From: Ornithinibacter aureus
GTDB lineage: Bacteria > Actinomycetota > Actinomycetes > Actinomycetales > Dermatophilaceae
Direction: 5' to 3'
NCBI RefSeq assembly: GCF_009858245.1
Contig: NZ_VMSB01000001.1
Location: 1,488,001-1,552,000, forward strand
DNA length: 64,000 nt
Each line of letters starts with the position of its first letter. Positions within the stretch are counted from its first letter, which is position 1. Below the pieces are notes generated by a model. The model saw nothing but the letters and a program-made list of their open reading frames with translations. It was not told where the DNA came from and made no database searches. The position numbers were made by a program, and so were the translations under genes. Below are positions 8,227 through 17,820 of this stretch, piece after piece.

Positions 8227-8991
8227 CTACGAGCGCCGCGCCGACGCGTCGGCGGCGATGATGGCGCCCACCGCCTCGTCGACGTCGTCGGTGAGGGTCA
8301 GCAGGTCGAGGTCGCCGGCACTGATCGTGCCGCGCGCGGCGGCGGTGTCGCGCAGCCAGTCGAGCAGGCCACCCCAGTAGTCCCGGCCGAGCAGGACGAT
8401 CGGGAAGCTGGTGACCTTCTGCGTCTGCACGAGCGTCACCGCCTCGAACAGCTCGTCGAGCGTGCCGAACCCTCCGGGGAGCACGATGAAACCCTGCGCG
8501 TACTTCACGAACATCGTCTTGCGGGCGAAGAAGTAGCGAAAGTTCACCCCGAGGTCGACGAACTCGTTGAGGCCGGCCTCGAACGGCAGCTCGATGCCGA
8601 GCCCCACGGACGTGCCACCGGCGTCGAGGGCGCCCTTGTTGGCGGCCTCCATCGCACCCGGCCCGCCGCCGGTGATGACGGCGTAGCCGGCATCCACGAG
8701 GGCGGCGCCCACGCGGCATCCGAGCTCGTAGACCGGGTCGTGGGGCTTGGTGCGGGCCGAGCCGAACACGCTGACGGCCGGGCCGAGCTCGGCCAGGGCG
8801 CCGAAGCCGGTGACGAACTCGGACTGGATGCGCATGACCCGCCACGGGTCGGTGTGCACCCAGTCGGCGGAGCCGCGACTGTCGAGCAGCCGTTGGTCGG
8901 TCGTCGACCCGGGCACCTTGGAGCGGCGCATGACCACCGAACCCTGGTGGTAGTCGCGGTGGGGACTGGGCTGCGTCGGGGTCGGGTCCAC
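8227..8991 (-). CDS. LOG-family (TIGR00730) nucleoside 5'-monophosphate phosphoribohydrolase
   Basis: 254 residues from GTG 8991. The Rossmann-type fold shows VFGSAR, ITGGGPGAMEAANKGA and the defining LPGGFGTLDELFEAVT, whose residues bind the nucleotide and form the catalytic site. Family members hydrolyse nucleoside monophosphates such as cytokinin riboside phosphate or AMP to free base and ribose 5-phosphate; older annotations say 'lysine decarboxylase family'. TACAGT 6 bases before GTG and no ribosome site suggest leaderless expression. It heads the minus-strand DivIVA/glycosyltransferase run and is adjacent to dapE, as in mycobacteria. Confidence 0.87.
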   Translation of the reverse strand: MDPTPTQPSPHRDYHQGSVVMRRSKVPGSTTDQRLLDSRGSADWVHTDPWRVMRIQSEFVTGFGALAELGPAVSVFGSARTKPHDPVYELGCRVGAALVDAGYAVITGGGPGAMEAANKGALDAGGTSVGLGIELPFEAGLNEFVDLGVNFRYFFARKTMFVKYAQGFIVLPGGFGTLDELFEAVTLVQTQKVTSFPIVLLGRDYWGGLLDWLRDTAAARGTISAGDLDLLTLTDDVDEAVGAIIAADASARRS

Positions 8992-8997
8992 GGCGCC

Positions 8998-9003
8998 ACT
9001 GTA
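8998..9003 (-). promoter_or_regulatory. -10 hexamer TACAGT, leaderless start of the LOG-family gene
   Basis: The hexamer is followed by GGCGCC and then the GTG at 8991. No Shine-Dalgarno sequence is present. Confidence 0.45.
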
Positions 9004-9026
9004 TGCGGCCCCCCTCGCCCCCCTCG

Positions 9027-10121
9027 TCAGGCGAGCCAGCGCAGCAGGGCCTGCTCACAGGCGGTGTACTGCTCGACCGGGCACTGCTCGTCGTCCATGT
9101 GGGCGAGGTTGGGGTCGCCCGGCCCGAAGTTCACGGCCGGCACGCCGAGGGCGGAGAAGCGGGCGACGTCGGTCCAGCCCTGCTTGGCCTCGACCGTGAG
9201 GCCCAGCGCCTCCACGAACGCCTTGGCCGCCGGCAGGTGCAGCCCCGGGCGGGCACCTGCGGCGTTGTCGACCACGACCACGTCGAAACCGGAGAACACC
9301 TCGCGAACGTGCGCCTCGGCATCCTGCTCGGTGAGCGAGGGCGCGTAGCGGTAGTTGACCGTGACCACGCACCGGTCGGGGATGACGTTGGTGGCCGTGC
9401 CGCCGGAGATGAGCACGGCGCCGAGGGCCTCTCGGAACTCGAGCTCGTCGACGACGCGGGTGACCGGCTCGTAGGCCGCGAGGCGCGCGAGCACCTCGGC
9501 GGCGTCGTGGATGGCGTTGTGCCCCTTCCAGGGCCGGGCCGAGTGCGCCGCGATGCCCTTGGTGCTCACCTCGGCGCGCAGCGTGCCCTTGCAGCCGCCC
9601 TCGATGCGGGCGTCGGTCGGCTCGAGCAGCACCGCGAAGTCGGCGTCGGCGAGCAGCTCAGGAGCCTGCTGCTGCACCAGGAGCAGACCGTTGTGGATCG
9701 AGTCGATCTCCTCGGCCTCGTAGAAGACGAAGGTGAGGTCCCGGCTGGGCTCACGCACCTCGTGGGCGATGCGCAGCATGACGGCGACACCACCCTTCAT
9801 GTCGACCGTCCCACGCCCCCAGAGCACCTCGCCGCCCTGACCCTGCACGCGTCGGGTGGGCAGGTTGGCCGGCTCGACGGTGAGGGGCACGGTGTCGATG
9901 TGGCCGGCGAGCACGACCCGCTCGGCCCGGCCGAGGTCGGTGCGGGCGACGACCGTGTTGCCGACGCGGGTCACGTCGAGGTGGGGCAGCAGGTGCAGGG
10001 CGGCCTCGACGGCATCCGCGAGGGCGCGCTCGTCCAGGCTCACCGACTCGATGTCGCAGACGGCGGCGGTGAGCGAGGTGACGTCGTCGGTCAGGTCGAG
10101 CGCAAGGGGTGTGAGCGGCAT
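9027..10121 (-). CDS. dapE: Succinyl-diaminopimelate desuccinylase
   Basis: 364 residues from ATG 10121. M20-family motifs: VLAGHIDTVP (first metal His/Asp), GTVDMKGGVAVML (bridging Asp) and VFYEAEEIDS (catalytic Glu pair). It removes succinate from N-succinyl-LL-diaminopimelate in the succinylase branch of lysine and peptidoglycan diaminopimelate synthesis. It is divergent from dapD across 55 bases. TACGCT (10133-10128) is 6 bases from the ATG, a leaderless configuration, so the longer frame beginning upstream is rejected. Confidence 0.93.
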   Translation of the reverse strand: MPLTPLALDLTDDVTSLTAAVCDIESVSLDERALADAVEAALHLLPHLDVTRVGNTVVARTDLGRAERVVLAGHIDTVPLTVEPANLPTRRVQGQGGEVLWGRGTVDMKGGVAVMLRIAHEVREPSRDLTFVFYEAEEIDSIHNGLLLVQQQAPELLADADFAVLLEPTDARIEGGCKGTLRAEVSTKGIAAHSARPWKGHNAIHDAAEVLARLAAYEPVTRVVDELEFREALGAVLISGGTATNVIPDRCVVTVNYRYAPSLTEQDAEAHVREVFSGFDVVVVDNAAGARPGLHLPAAKAFVEALGLTVEAKQGWTDVARFSALGVPAVNFGPGDPNLAHMDDEQCPVEQYTACEQALLRWLA

Positions 10122-10127
10122 GGCGCC

Positions 10128-10133
10128 AGCGTA
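10128..10133 (-). promoter_or_regulatory. -10 hexamer TACGCT, leaderless start of dapE
   Basis: TACGCT, then GGCGCC, then ATG 10121. The divergent dapD hexamer lies 32 bases away on the other strand. Confidence 0.45.
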
Positions 10134-10164
10134 ATCACCGCACGGGCGTGTCCGTCCGCCACCG

Positions 10165-10170
10165 TAGGCT
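10165..10170 (+). promoter_or_regulatory. -10 hexamer TAGGCT, leaderless start of dapD
   Basis: TAGGCT is followed by GGTCGC and then ATG 10177. There is no ribosome site. Confidence 0.5.
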
Positions 10171-10176
10171 GGTCGC

Positions 10177-11109
10177 ATGACACGCACCGCCTGGGGTCAC
10201 GCCCTGATCACCCTCACCGACGACGCGACGGTGCTGGACGCCTGGTACCCGGCCCCTGCCCTGGGTGAGCCCGGCGGCGCCGGTGAGCTCGCGGCCCCGG
10301 CCGGTCTGGAGGCCCTCGCGGTGCCGGATGCCGTGCGCGGCGTTCGTCGCGAGCTGCGGTTGGTGAGCATCGACCTCGACGCGCCCCCGGCGGACGCACC
10401 GGACGGTTGGCTGCGCCTGCACCTGCTCTCCCACCGGCTGTGCGCACCCAACAGCATCAACCTCGACGGGCTCTTCGGGGTGCTCACCAACGTCGTGTGG
10501 ACGTCGCAGGGTCCCTGCGCCGTCGACGGCTTCGAGCTGACCCGGGCGCGCCTGCTCGCGCGCGGCCCCGTGCAGGTGTTCGGCGTCGACAAGTTCCCCC
10601 GGATGACCGACTACGTCGTGCCCTCCGGCGTGCGGATCGCGGATGCCGACCGCGTGCGTCTGGGCGCCCACCTCGCGAGCGGCACCACCGTCATGCACGA
10701 GGGCTTCGTCAACTTCAACGCCGGCACCCTCGGGACCTCGATGGTGGAGGGCCGGATCAGCCAGGGAGTGGTCGTCGGCGACGGGTCAGACATCGGTGGC
10801 GGCGCGTCGACCATGGGCACCTTGTCCGGGGGTGGCACGGAACGCGTGAGCATCGGTGAGCGTTGTCTGCTCGGAGCCGAGTCCGGGCTCGGCATCGCAC
10901 TCGGTGACGACTGCGTGGTCGAGGCCGGGCTCTACGTCACCGCAGGCACGAAGGTCTCGCTCCCCGACGGGAGCGTCACCAAGGCCAGCGAGCTGTCGGG
11001 CCAGAGCAACCTGCTCTTCCTGCGCAACTCGGTGACGGGCGCGGTGCAGGCCCGGCCGCGTGACGGGCACGGCATCGTGCTGAACTCGGCGCTGCACGCC
11101 AACGACTGA
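10177..11109 (+). CDS. dapD: 2,3,4,5-tetrahydropyridine-2,6-dicarboxylate N-succinyltransferase
   Basis: 310 residues, actinobacterial DapD type. The N-terminal alpha/beta domain ends near [16 protein letters not shown]. It is followed by a left-handed beta-helix of hexapeptide repeats with [18 protein letters not shown] and [18 protein letters not shown]. It transfers succinyl from succinyl-CoA to tetrahydrodipicolinate for diaminopimelate synthesis. It is divergent from dapE, its partner two steps later; DapC, the intervening transaminase, is encoded 4 kb downstream. Confidence 0.93.
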   Translation: MTRTAWGHALITLTDDATVLDAWYPAPALGEPGGAGELAAPAGLEALAVPDAVRGVRRELRLVSIDLDAPPADAPDGWLRLHLLSHRLCAPNSINLDGLFGVLTNVVWTSQGPCAVDGFELTRARLLARGPVQVFGVDKFPRMTDYVVPSGVRIADADRVRLGAHLASGTTVMHEGFVNFNAGTLGTSMVEGRISQGVVVGDGSDIGGGASTMGTLSGGGTERVSIGERCLLGAESGLGIALGDDCVVEAGLYVTAGTKVSLPDGSVTKASELSGQSNLLFLRNSVTGAVQARPRDGHGIVLNSALHAND

Positions 11110-11130
11110 CACCTGAAGGACTCCTCCCCC

Positions 11131-12021
11131 ATGCCCCGCACCGCCAAGGGCGCCATCACCCTTGCCGAACACGAGCCCCGCTCGCCGGCCCGTCGACGCC
11201 TCGGCGCCCTCGTGGTGCTCGCGATGCTCGGGGTCGTCGCCGTCGGGGGATACGCCGCCGTCGGCTACCTGCGCACGTTGTGGGCGCCCGAGCAGTGCGA
11301 GGTGACCGCGGCCGGTTCGACCTTCCAGTGGGCGCCCGACCAGGCGAGCAACGCAGCCGCCATCACCGCCATCGCGATCAAGCGCGACCTGCCTCCACGG
11401 GCGGCCACCATCGCGATCGCCACGGCCATGCAGGAGTCCAAGGTCCGCAACATCACCTATGGCGACCGTGACTCGCTGGGCCTGTTCCAGCAGCGGCCCT
11501 CACAGGGGTGGGGCACACCCGAGCAGATCCTCAACCCGGAGTACTCGACGAACAAGTTCTACGACGCGCTGGTGAAGGTCGAGAACTACACGGACATGGA
11601 GATCACCGACGCCGCCCAGGAGGTGCAGCGCTCGGCCGCCGGAAAGGCCTACGCCCAGCACGAGGCGCAGGCGCGGGCCACGGCATCCGTGCTGTCCGGC
11701 CAGACCCACGCCGGGATGGTGTGCACCCTCGAGGACCCGGCAGCACCGGGAGATCCACGCGCCGTCGCAGACCTCATCGAGCAGGACTTCGGCGTCACGG
11801 CCGACGTCGACGGTGACACGGTCACGCTGAGCACCGACGACGAGGACCTCGCCTGGGCGGTCGGCTCGTGGGGGGTGGCCCGGGCGGTCGACACCGGCGC
11901 GGTGCGCGTCGTCGTCGGCGACCGCGAGTGGCAACGGGGCATGGGAGACGCGGCCCGCGAGTGGCGCACCGGCGAGGCGCCCTCTGCTGATGCTCCCGCG
12001 GTCACGATCCACCTCACCTGA
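11131..12021 (+). CDS. Membrane-anchored lysozyme-like (transglycosylase-type) protein
   Basis: 296 residues. One membrane helix (about residues 27-48, LGALVVLAMLGVVAVGGYAAV) precedes an extracellular domain. The stretch ATAMQESKVRNITYGDRDSL, followed by GLFQQRPSQGWG, resembles the catalytic Glu plus G-L-F/M-Q-Q motif of the lytic transglycosylase fold, so the protein may cleave or bind peptidoglycan. Many actinobacterial homologues carry uninformative names. It lies 21 bases after dapD on the same strand and is probably cotranscribed. Activity is inferred. Confidence 0.65.
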   Translation: MPRTAKGAITLAEHEPRSPARRRLGALVVLAMLGVVAVGGYAAVGYLRTLWAPEQCEVTAAGSTFQWAPDQASNAAAITAIAIKRDLPPRAATIAIATAMQESKVRNITYGDRDSLGLFQQRPSQGWGTPEQILNPEYSTNKFYDALVKVENYTDMEITDAAQEVQRSAAGKAYAQHEAQARATASVLSGQTHAGMVCTLEDPAAPGDPRAVADLIEQDFGVTADVDGDTVTLSTDDEDLAWAVGSWGVARAVDTGAVRVVVGDREWQRGMGDAAREWRTGEAPSADAPAVTIHLT

Positions 12022-12028
12022 CCCGTCG

Positions 12029-12050
12029 TCCAGGCGCACGAGCGCCTGGA
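12029..12050. terminator. Bidirectional hairpin between convergent genes
   Basis: Perfect 9-bp stem TCCAGGCGC/GCGCCTGGA with an ACGA loop. It lies between the stops of the convergent lysozyme-like gene (12021) and the PLP enzyme gene (12066). Confidence 0.65.
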
Positions 12051-12065
12051 GCGCCCCGGGTCTGC

Positions 12066-13271
12066 TCAGGTGGCGAGGCTGAGCTCTCGCTCGACGACGG
12101 GGATGTGTTCGTGCACCACCGCGAGCGCGCGGGCGAGGTCAGCGATGACGTCCTGCGGGCTCTCCAGGCCGACGGACAGGCGCAGGAGCCCCGAGTCGGG
12201 CCGGGCCTCCGGCGCGACCGGTCGGTGGGTCAGGGCGGCCGGGTGCTGGATGAGGGTGTCGACCCCGCCCAGTGAGACCGCGTGGGTGACCAGGCGACAG
12301 GTGTCGGCGACCGCGGCTGCTGCGGCGTACCCGCCACGCAGCGCGAACGACAGGACCGATCCGGGGCCGCTCATCTGCCGCCCCACGAGTCCTGCCGGGT
12401 CGCACTGCGGCAGGCTGGGGTGCAGCACCCGCTCGACCTCGGGCCGGCCCTGGAGCCACTGCGCGACGACGGTCGCGTTCTCCTGCTGGGCGAGCACACG
12501 CACCGGCAGCGTCTGCAGCCCGCGGTGCAGGAGGTAGGCCGACTGGGCTGACAACAGGCCACCGGTGAGGGCCCGGACCCGGCGCAGCCTCACGGCCCAC
12601 TCCTCATCGGTCGCCACGACGCCCCCGAGCAGGTCCCCGTGACCACCGATGAACTTGGTGGCCGAGTGGACGCTGAGCGCGGCACCGTGAGCCAGGGGCT
12701 GTTGCAGAACGGGGGTCGCGAAGGTGTTGTCGACGAGCACCGGGACGGCGCCTGCCCTGGCGACGACGTCGGCGATGTCGACGAGGTCCAGGGAGGGGTT
12801 GGCCGGGGTCTCGACGATGACGAGACCGGTGTCGGGGCGGATCGCGGCATCCACCTCCTCAGCCCTCGCCCAGGTCACCCGGGTGCCGAGCAGCCCGGTG
12901 GCCAGCAGGTGGTCCGTACCGCCGTACAGCGGTCGCACCGCGACGACGTGGGGGCGGCCGGCTGCGGCGGTCGCGAGCAGGCAGGCAGTGATCGCAGCCA
13001 TCCCCGAGGCGAAGGCCACCCCGGCGGGCGCCCCCTCGAGCTGGGCAAGCGCCAGCTCGAACCGGTCGACGTTGGGGTTCCACAGTCGCTGGTACACCAA
13101 CGAGTCGTCCTTGAGCGGGCGACCACCGGTGGCCATCCGCTCGTAGGCGTCACCGCCCAGCTCGACGCTCGGGAGCGGATACGTGCTCGACTGGTCGACG
13201 GGTGGGACGTGCGCGCCGAGAGCGGCGAGGTCCTCACGGCCGGCGTGGACTGCGACGGTGACGGGCTCCAT
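12066..13271 (-). CDS. Cys/Met-metabolism PLP-dependent lyase/synthase (trans-sulfuration family)
   Basis: 401 residues, full length for the family. SSTYPLPS and YQRLWNPNVDRFE match the N-terminal substrate region; FASGMAAITA binds the PLP phosphate; VLVDNTFATPVLQQPL carries the cofactor Asp, and SVHSATKFIGGHGD the Schiff-base Lys. It could be cystathionine gamma-synthase, cystathionine gamma-lyase or methionine gamma-lyase; sequence alone does not settle which. The divergent Lrp/AsnC gene suggests amino-acid-responsive control, favouring a catabolic lyase. Confidence 0.85.
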   Translation of the reverse strand: MEPVTVAVHAGREDLAALGAHVPPVDQSSTYPLPSVELGGDAYERMATGGRPLKDDSLVYQRLWNPNVDRFELALAQLEGAPAGVAFASGMAAITACLLATAAAGRPHVVAVRPLYGGTDHLLATGLLGTRVTWARAEEVDAAIRPDTGLVIVETPANPSLDLVDIADVVARAGAVPVLVDNTFATPVLQQPLAHGAALSVHSATKFIGGHGDLLGGVVATDEEWAVRLRRVRALTGGLLSAQSAYLLHRGLQTLPVRVLAQQENATVVAQWLQGRPEVERVLHPSLPQCDPAGLVGRQMSGPGSVLSFALRGGYAAAAAVADTCRLVTHAVSLGGVDTLIQHPAALTHRPVAPEARPDSGLLRLSVGLESPQDVIADLARALAVVHEHIPVVERELSLAT

Positions 13272-13313
13272 GGCTCGATGGTGGGGCTTTCACCGAATCA
13301 GGCGCAACACTTC

Positions 13314-13326
13314 CGAGGAATCCTCG
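13314..13326. promoter_or_regulatory. Palindrome CGAGGAATCCTCG, possible Lrp/AsnC operator
   Basis: Six-base perfect arms around a central A, in the 89-base space between the divergent PLP-enzyme and Lrp/AsnC genes. Such regulators bind short palindromes next to their own gene. Inference. Confidence 0.4.
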
Positions 13327-13360
13327 ACAGAGGGTGCTTGAGTCGGGGATTCTTTGGTGC

Positions 13361-13855
13361 ATGGCCTCTCCATCGACCACCGACCCTCGGATTCCTCGCC
13401 GCCCACTCGACGACGTCGACCGAGCCCTGGTCGAGCTGCTGTCCACGGACGGGCGGATGCCGAACGCCGAGCTGGCGCGGCGGGTGGGCATCGCGGAGTC
13501 CACGTGCGCCGGACGGGTGAAGGTCCTGCGCGATGCCGGGGTCGTGCTCGCGATCCGCGCAGAGATCGACCTCGCCGCGCTCGGTCGGCCGATCGAGGCG
13601 ATGGTGGCGCTGCGCTTCACCGGTCACGCCCGGGAGTCGATGGACTCCTTTCGCGACCGGGTGGCGTCCATCCCCGGGGTCGTCGCCGCCTACCACGTCG
13701 CCGGGGCCGACGACTTCCTGGTGCACATCAGCGGCGCCACCGCCAACGACCTGCGCGACCTCGTCCTGGACCACCTCACCTCCGTCGAGGGGGTGGCTCA
13801 CGCCCAGACGAGCCTGATCTTCGAGCGGGTGCGCGGCCGCCGGCCGCTCGGGTGA
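13361..13855 (+). CDS. Lrp/AsnC family transcriptional regulator
   Basis: 164 residues from ATG 13361. The N-terminal helix-turn-helix spans about residues 14-60 (LDDVDRALVELLSTDGRMPN, then AELARRVGIAESTCAGRVK). The C-terminal RAM ligand-binding domain contains VAAYHVAGADDFLVHISGAT. It probably senses an amino acid and controls the divergent trans-sulfuration enzyme. The start is internal to a longer frame; MASPSTTDP fits the family length and leaves an intergenic operator. Confidence 0.88.
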   Translation: MASPSTTDPRIPRRPLDDVDRALVELLSTDGRMPNAELARRVGIAESTCAGRVKVLRDAGVVLAIRAEIDLAALGRPIEAMVALRFTGHARESMDSFRDRVASIPGVVAAYHVAGADDFLVHISGATANDLRDLVLDHLTSVEGVAHAQTSLIFERVRGRRPLG

Positions 13856-13876
13856 GAGCGACCGGCCAGCGGTCGG

Positions 13877-15163
<1,287 letters not shown>

Positions 15164-15257
15164 GTCGTCGTCCTTCACGAGGGGCAGGGAACCATTCGAC
15201 CCTACAGTCCGGGAGCAGGAGCAGAAACCGCACGCCCGTCTGCCTTGTCCCGGGAGG

Positions 15258-16406
15258 TCACCCGAGGCGACGAACGGCGGCCTCGATGCGCTCATCGGTC
15301 GCCGTGAGGGCGATGCGGACGTGCTGTCGTCCGGCAGGGCCGTAGAAGTCACCGGGGGCGGCGAGGATGCCGCGCTCGGCCAGCCGCTCGATGCTCACCC
15401 GGCAGTCCTCCCCCGCACTCGCCCACAGGTACAACCCGGCCTCGGAGTCGTCGACCCGCAGGCCGAAGGACTCGACGGCCGGCAGGAGCGCGGCCCGACG
15501 AGCGGCGTAGCGCTGCTTCTGCGCCACGACGTGGTCGGCGTCGGACAGGGCTGCGAGCATGGCGCGCTGCACGGGCCAGGGCACGATCAGCCCGGCGTGC
15601 TTGCGGACCTCGAGGAGCCGCCCGACCAGGGCGGGGTCACCCGCCACGAAGGCCCCGCGGTAGCCCGCGAGGTTCGACTGCTTCGACAGCGAGTAGACGC
15701 ACAGCAGCCCCTCGTGGGACCCACCCGTCACGCGTGGGTCGAGGATCGACGGCGTGGTCGGCGGCTCGCGCGACCCCTGCGCGCGCGGGCGCCAGTCGAG
15801 CTCCGCGTAGCACTCGTCGGAGGCGACCACGACCCCGTGCTCGCGGGCCCAGGACACCACCTTCGCCAGGTGCTCGATGCCGAGCACCTTGCCGGTCGGG
15901 TTGCCGGGGGTGTTGAGCCACAGCAGCTTCGGCGTGGTTGCCGCCGTCAGCGGGCCCAGGGCCGTGAGGGCGTCGACCGCCACCGGTGTGGCCCCCGCGA
16001 GCCGGGCGCCCACGTCGTAGGTCGGGTACGCCACCCGCGGGAAGGCCACGACGTCGCCTGCCCCGATGCCCATGAGCAAGGGCAGCCAGGCGACGAGCTC
16101 CTTCGACCCGATCGTCGGAAGCACCCCCGCAGGGTCGACGTCGGGCACCCCGCGACGGGCCGCGAACCACGCGGCCACGGCTTCGCGCAGGTCAGGAGTG
16201 CCCCAGGTGAGCGGGTAGCCGTGGGCATCGGAGGCGGCAGCGAGGGCGTCGCGGACCACGGTGGGAGTGGGGTCGACGGGCGTGCCCACCGACAGGTCGA
16301 CCAGGCCGGAGCCGGCCGGGCCGTCGATGGCGGGGTCGCAAAAGGCACTCGCCCGCTGCTTGGTCGCAGCGAGCGAGTCCCAGGGAAAGTCGGGGAGCGA
16401 GAGCAC
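15258..16406 (-). CDS. dapC: Succinyldiaminopimelate transaminase (actinobacterial DapC)
   Basis: 382 residues from GTG 16406. Class I aminotransferase fold: LWLNTPGNPTGKVLG binds PLP, VVASDECYAELDW carries the cofactor Asp/Tyr, and VYSLSKQSNLAGYRGAF has the Schiff-base Lys, the last highly typical of actinobacterial DapC (TIGR03539-like). It converts N-succinyl-2-amino-6-oxopimelate to N-succinyl-LL-DAP with glutamate. It follows the ferredoxin gene by 16 bases, the same pair as in mycobacteria, so it is probably cotranscribed. Confidence 0.92.
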   Translation of the reverse strand: MLSLPDFPWDSLAATKQRASAFCDPAIDGPAGSGLVDLSVGTPVDPTPTVVRDALAAASDAHGYPLTWGTPDLREAVAAWFAARRGVPDVDPAGVLPTIGSKELVAWLPLLMGIGAGDVVAFPRVAYPTYDVGARLAGATPVAVDALTALGPLTAATTPKLLWLNTPGNPTGKVLGIEHLAKVVSWAREHGVVVASDECYAELDWRPRAQGSREPPTTPSILDPRVTGGSHEGLLCVYSLSKQSNLAGYRGAFVAGDPALVGRLLEVRKHAGLIVPWPVQRAMLAALSDADHVVAQKQRYAARRAALLPAVESFGLRVDDSEAGLYLWASAGEDCRVSIERLAERGILAAPGDFYGPAGRQHVRIALTATDERIEAAVRRLG

Positions 16407-16422
16407 CGGCGGTGGCCGCGAC

Positions 16423-16749
16423 CTACTCGTCGTGCTCCTGCGGGGGCAGCGCGGAGATGATCGGGTGGTCCTTGGCGATCATGCCGAGCTTGGCGGCCCC
16501 ACCGGGGCTGCCCAGGTCGTCGAAGAACTCGACGTTGGCCTTGTAGTACTCGGCCCACTGCTCGGGGACGTCGTCCTCGTAGTAGATCGCCTCGACGGGG
16601 CAGACCGGCTCGCACGCACCGCAGTCGACGCACTCGTCGGGGTGGATGTAGAGGCTGCGCTCACCCTCGTAGATGCAGTCGACGGGACACTCCTCGATGC
16701 AGGCCTTGTCCTTGAGGTCGACACAGGGCTGCGCGATCACGTACGTCAT
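16423..16749 (-). CDS. fdxA: 7Fe ferredoxin (3Fe-4S / 4Fe-4S)
   Basis: 108 residues from ATG 16749. The N-terminal cluster motifs CVDLKDKACIEECPVDC and CVDCGACEPVCPVEAI supply ligands for one 3Fe-4S and one 4Fe-4S cluster. The C-terminal 45 residues (DVPEQWAEYYKANVEFFDDL) are the usual extension of the actinobacterial FdxA/FdxC type. It carries electrons at low potential. TAGTAT lies 7 bases before the ATG, indicating a leaderless mRNA. A longer upstream frame runs through the divergent gene and is rejected. Confidence 0.93.
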   Translation of the reverse strand: MTYVIAQPCVDLKDKACIEECPVDCIYEGERSLYIHPDECVDCGACEPVCPVEAIYYEDDVPEQWAEYYKANVEFFDDLGSPGGAAKLGMIAKDHPIISALPPQEHDE

Positions 16750-16756
16750 GGCGCCC

Positions 16757-16763
16757 ATACTAT
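16757..16763. promoter_or_regulatory. Overlapping divergent -10 hexamers for fdxA and the GNAT gene
   Basis: ATACTAT holds TACTAT on the plus strand (16758-16763) and TAGTAT on the minus strand (16762-16757). Each lies exactly 7 bases from the start codon it faces (16771 and 16749). Both transcripts should begin at or next to their start codons, and polymerase cannot occupy both at once. Confidence 0.55.
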
Positions 16764-16770
16764 GCGGGCC

Positions 16771-17802
16771 ATGGACGAGCGTGTCGAACTGCCCGATCGT
16801 GAGCCCCGGGTCGGGGCTCGCGTCGTGGTGCGGTACCGCCTTCCTGAGGTGGACCCGCGCACCGGGGCGACCCTCACCGACGTCGTCGGCGACCTCGTCG
16901 AGACGGATGCCGCGAGCCTCGTGGTCCGCACGCGTCGGGGCGTGGTCACCGTGCCACGCAGCCTCGTCACCGCCCTCAAGGAGATCCCGCCGACCCCGTC
17001 GCGCCGGGGCAGCCCCCACCGTGCGCTGTCGATCGAGGACCTGCAACGCGTCATGGTCGGCGCCTGGCCCGCCATGGAGACCGAGCGGCTCGGCGACTGG
17101 GTGCTGCGCGCCTCCCGCGGGTTCACCCAGCGAGCCAACTCGGTCGTCACCGCCGGCTCCCCCGGTCTGCCGCTGCCGGATGCGCTCGATGCCGTCGAAC
17201 GCTGGTACGCGGCCCGTGACCTGCCCGCCAACCTCACGATCGCCGGCCCCGTGGGGTTCGACCCGGCATCCGACCTCGTGGGCGCCGAGGCGCTGCGCCG
17301 CGGGTACCGCGGCCGGGTCGCCACCGTGACGCTCACCGCCTCCACCCGACTGATTGCACTCCAGCCACCCCGGCGCGGTGTGCATCAGGTGGCTGGAGTG
17401 CAAGAAGTCGCGGTGGGACGTGACCTCACCGACGACTGGTTCGCCGCCTACCGCACCTACCGCGCCGTGGACGACCACGCGGCCCGGGCCGTGCTCACCG
17501 GCTCACCCGACCAGGTGTTCGCGACCACGCGGGATGCCGGGGGGCGGGTCGTCGGGATCGGTCGCCTGGGACTGGCGTCGGCCTGGGGTGGCATCGCCGC
17601 CATGTGGGTCGAGCCGACGATGCGCCGCCGCGGGATCGCCGACGCGATGCTGACGGCCCTCGCCCGGGCCGCCGACGATGCCGGCGTCGCGTCCTTGCAC
17701 CTGCAGACCGACTCCGACAACGACCCGGCCCTGGCGGTCTACGGGCAGCGCGGGTTCGACCGGCACCACGAGTACGTCAACCTCACGCGACCGCCGGGCT
17801 GA
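16771..17802 (+). CDS. Two-domain GNAT acetyltransferase (cg3035/Rv0428c-like)
   Basis: 343 residues from ATG 16771 (ATG 16762 is an in-frame alternative). An N-terminal SH3-like part (residues 5-65, VGARVVVRYRLPEV...) precedes the acetyltransferase region. The C-terminal GNAT core has IAAMWVEPTMRRRGIADAML, whose RRRGIA loop binds acetyl-CoA, and ALAVYGQRGFDRHHEYVN. The substrate is unknown. A 16-bp perfect inverted repeat sits within the coding region at about residues 195-211, between the halves; it is listed separately. Confidence 0.8.
   Translation: MDERVELPDREPRVGARVVVRYRLPEVDPRTGATLTDVVGDLVETDAASLVVRTRRGVVTVPRSLVTALKEIPPTPSRRGSPHRALSIEDLQRVMVGAWPAMETERLGDWVLRASRGFTQRANSVVTAGSPGLPLPDALDAVERWYAARDLPANLTIAGPVGFDPASDLVGAEALRRGYRGRVATVTLTASTRLIALQPPRRGVHQVAGVQEVAVGRDLTDDWFAAYRTYRAVDDHAARAVLTGSPDQVFATTRDAGGRVVGIGRLGLASAWGGIAAMWVEPTMRRRGIADAMLTALARAADDAGVASLHLQTDSDNDPALAVYGQRGFDRHHEYVNLTRPPG
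17354..17403. repeat. 16-bp perfect inverted repeat with 18-base loop inside the GNAT gene
   Basis: Arms 17354-17369 (TTGCACTCCAGCCACC) and 17388-17403 are exact reverse complements with an 18-base spacer. It keeps the reading frame and encodes the interdomain linker (LIALQPPRRGVHQVAGVQE). It looks inserted or acquired rather than needed for the protein. A second repeat with the same loop length is at 34200-34259. Confidence 0.8.
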
Positions 17803-17820
17803 GCCGAGGGCGGCTGGCCG

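Noticed and set aside
5353-9348. Very long plus-strand open frame of about 1,330 codons
   Set aside because: It is antisense to six well-supported minus-strand genes; the translation is Arg/Gly/His-rich without domains, a GC-skew shadow.
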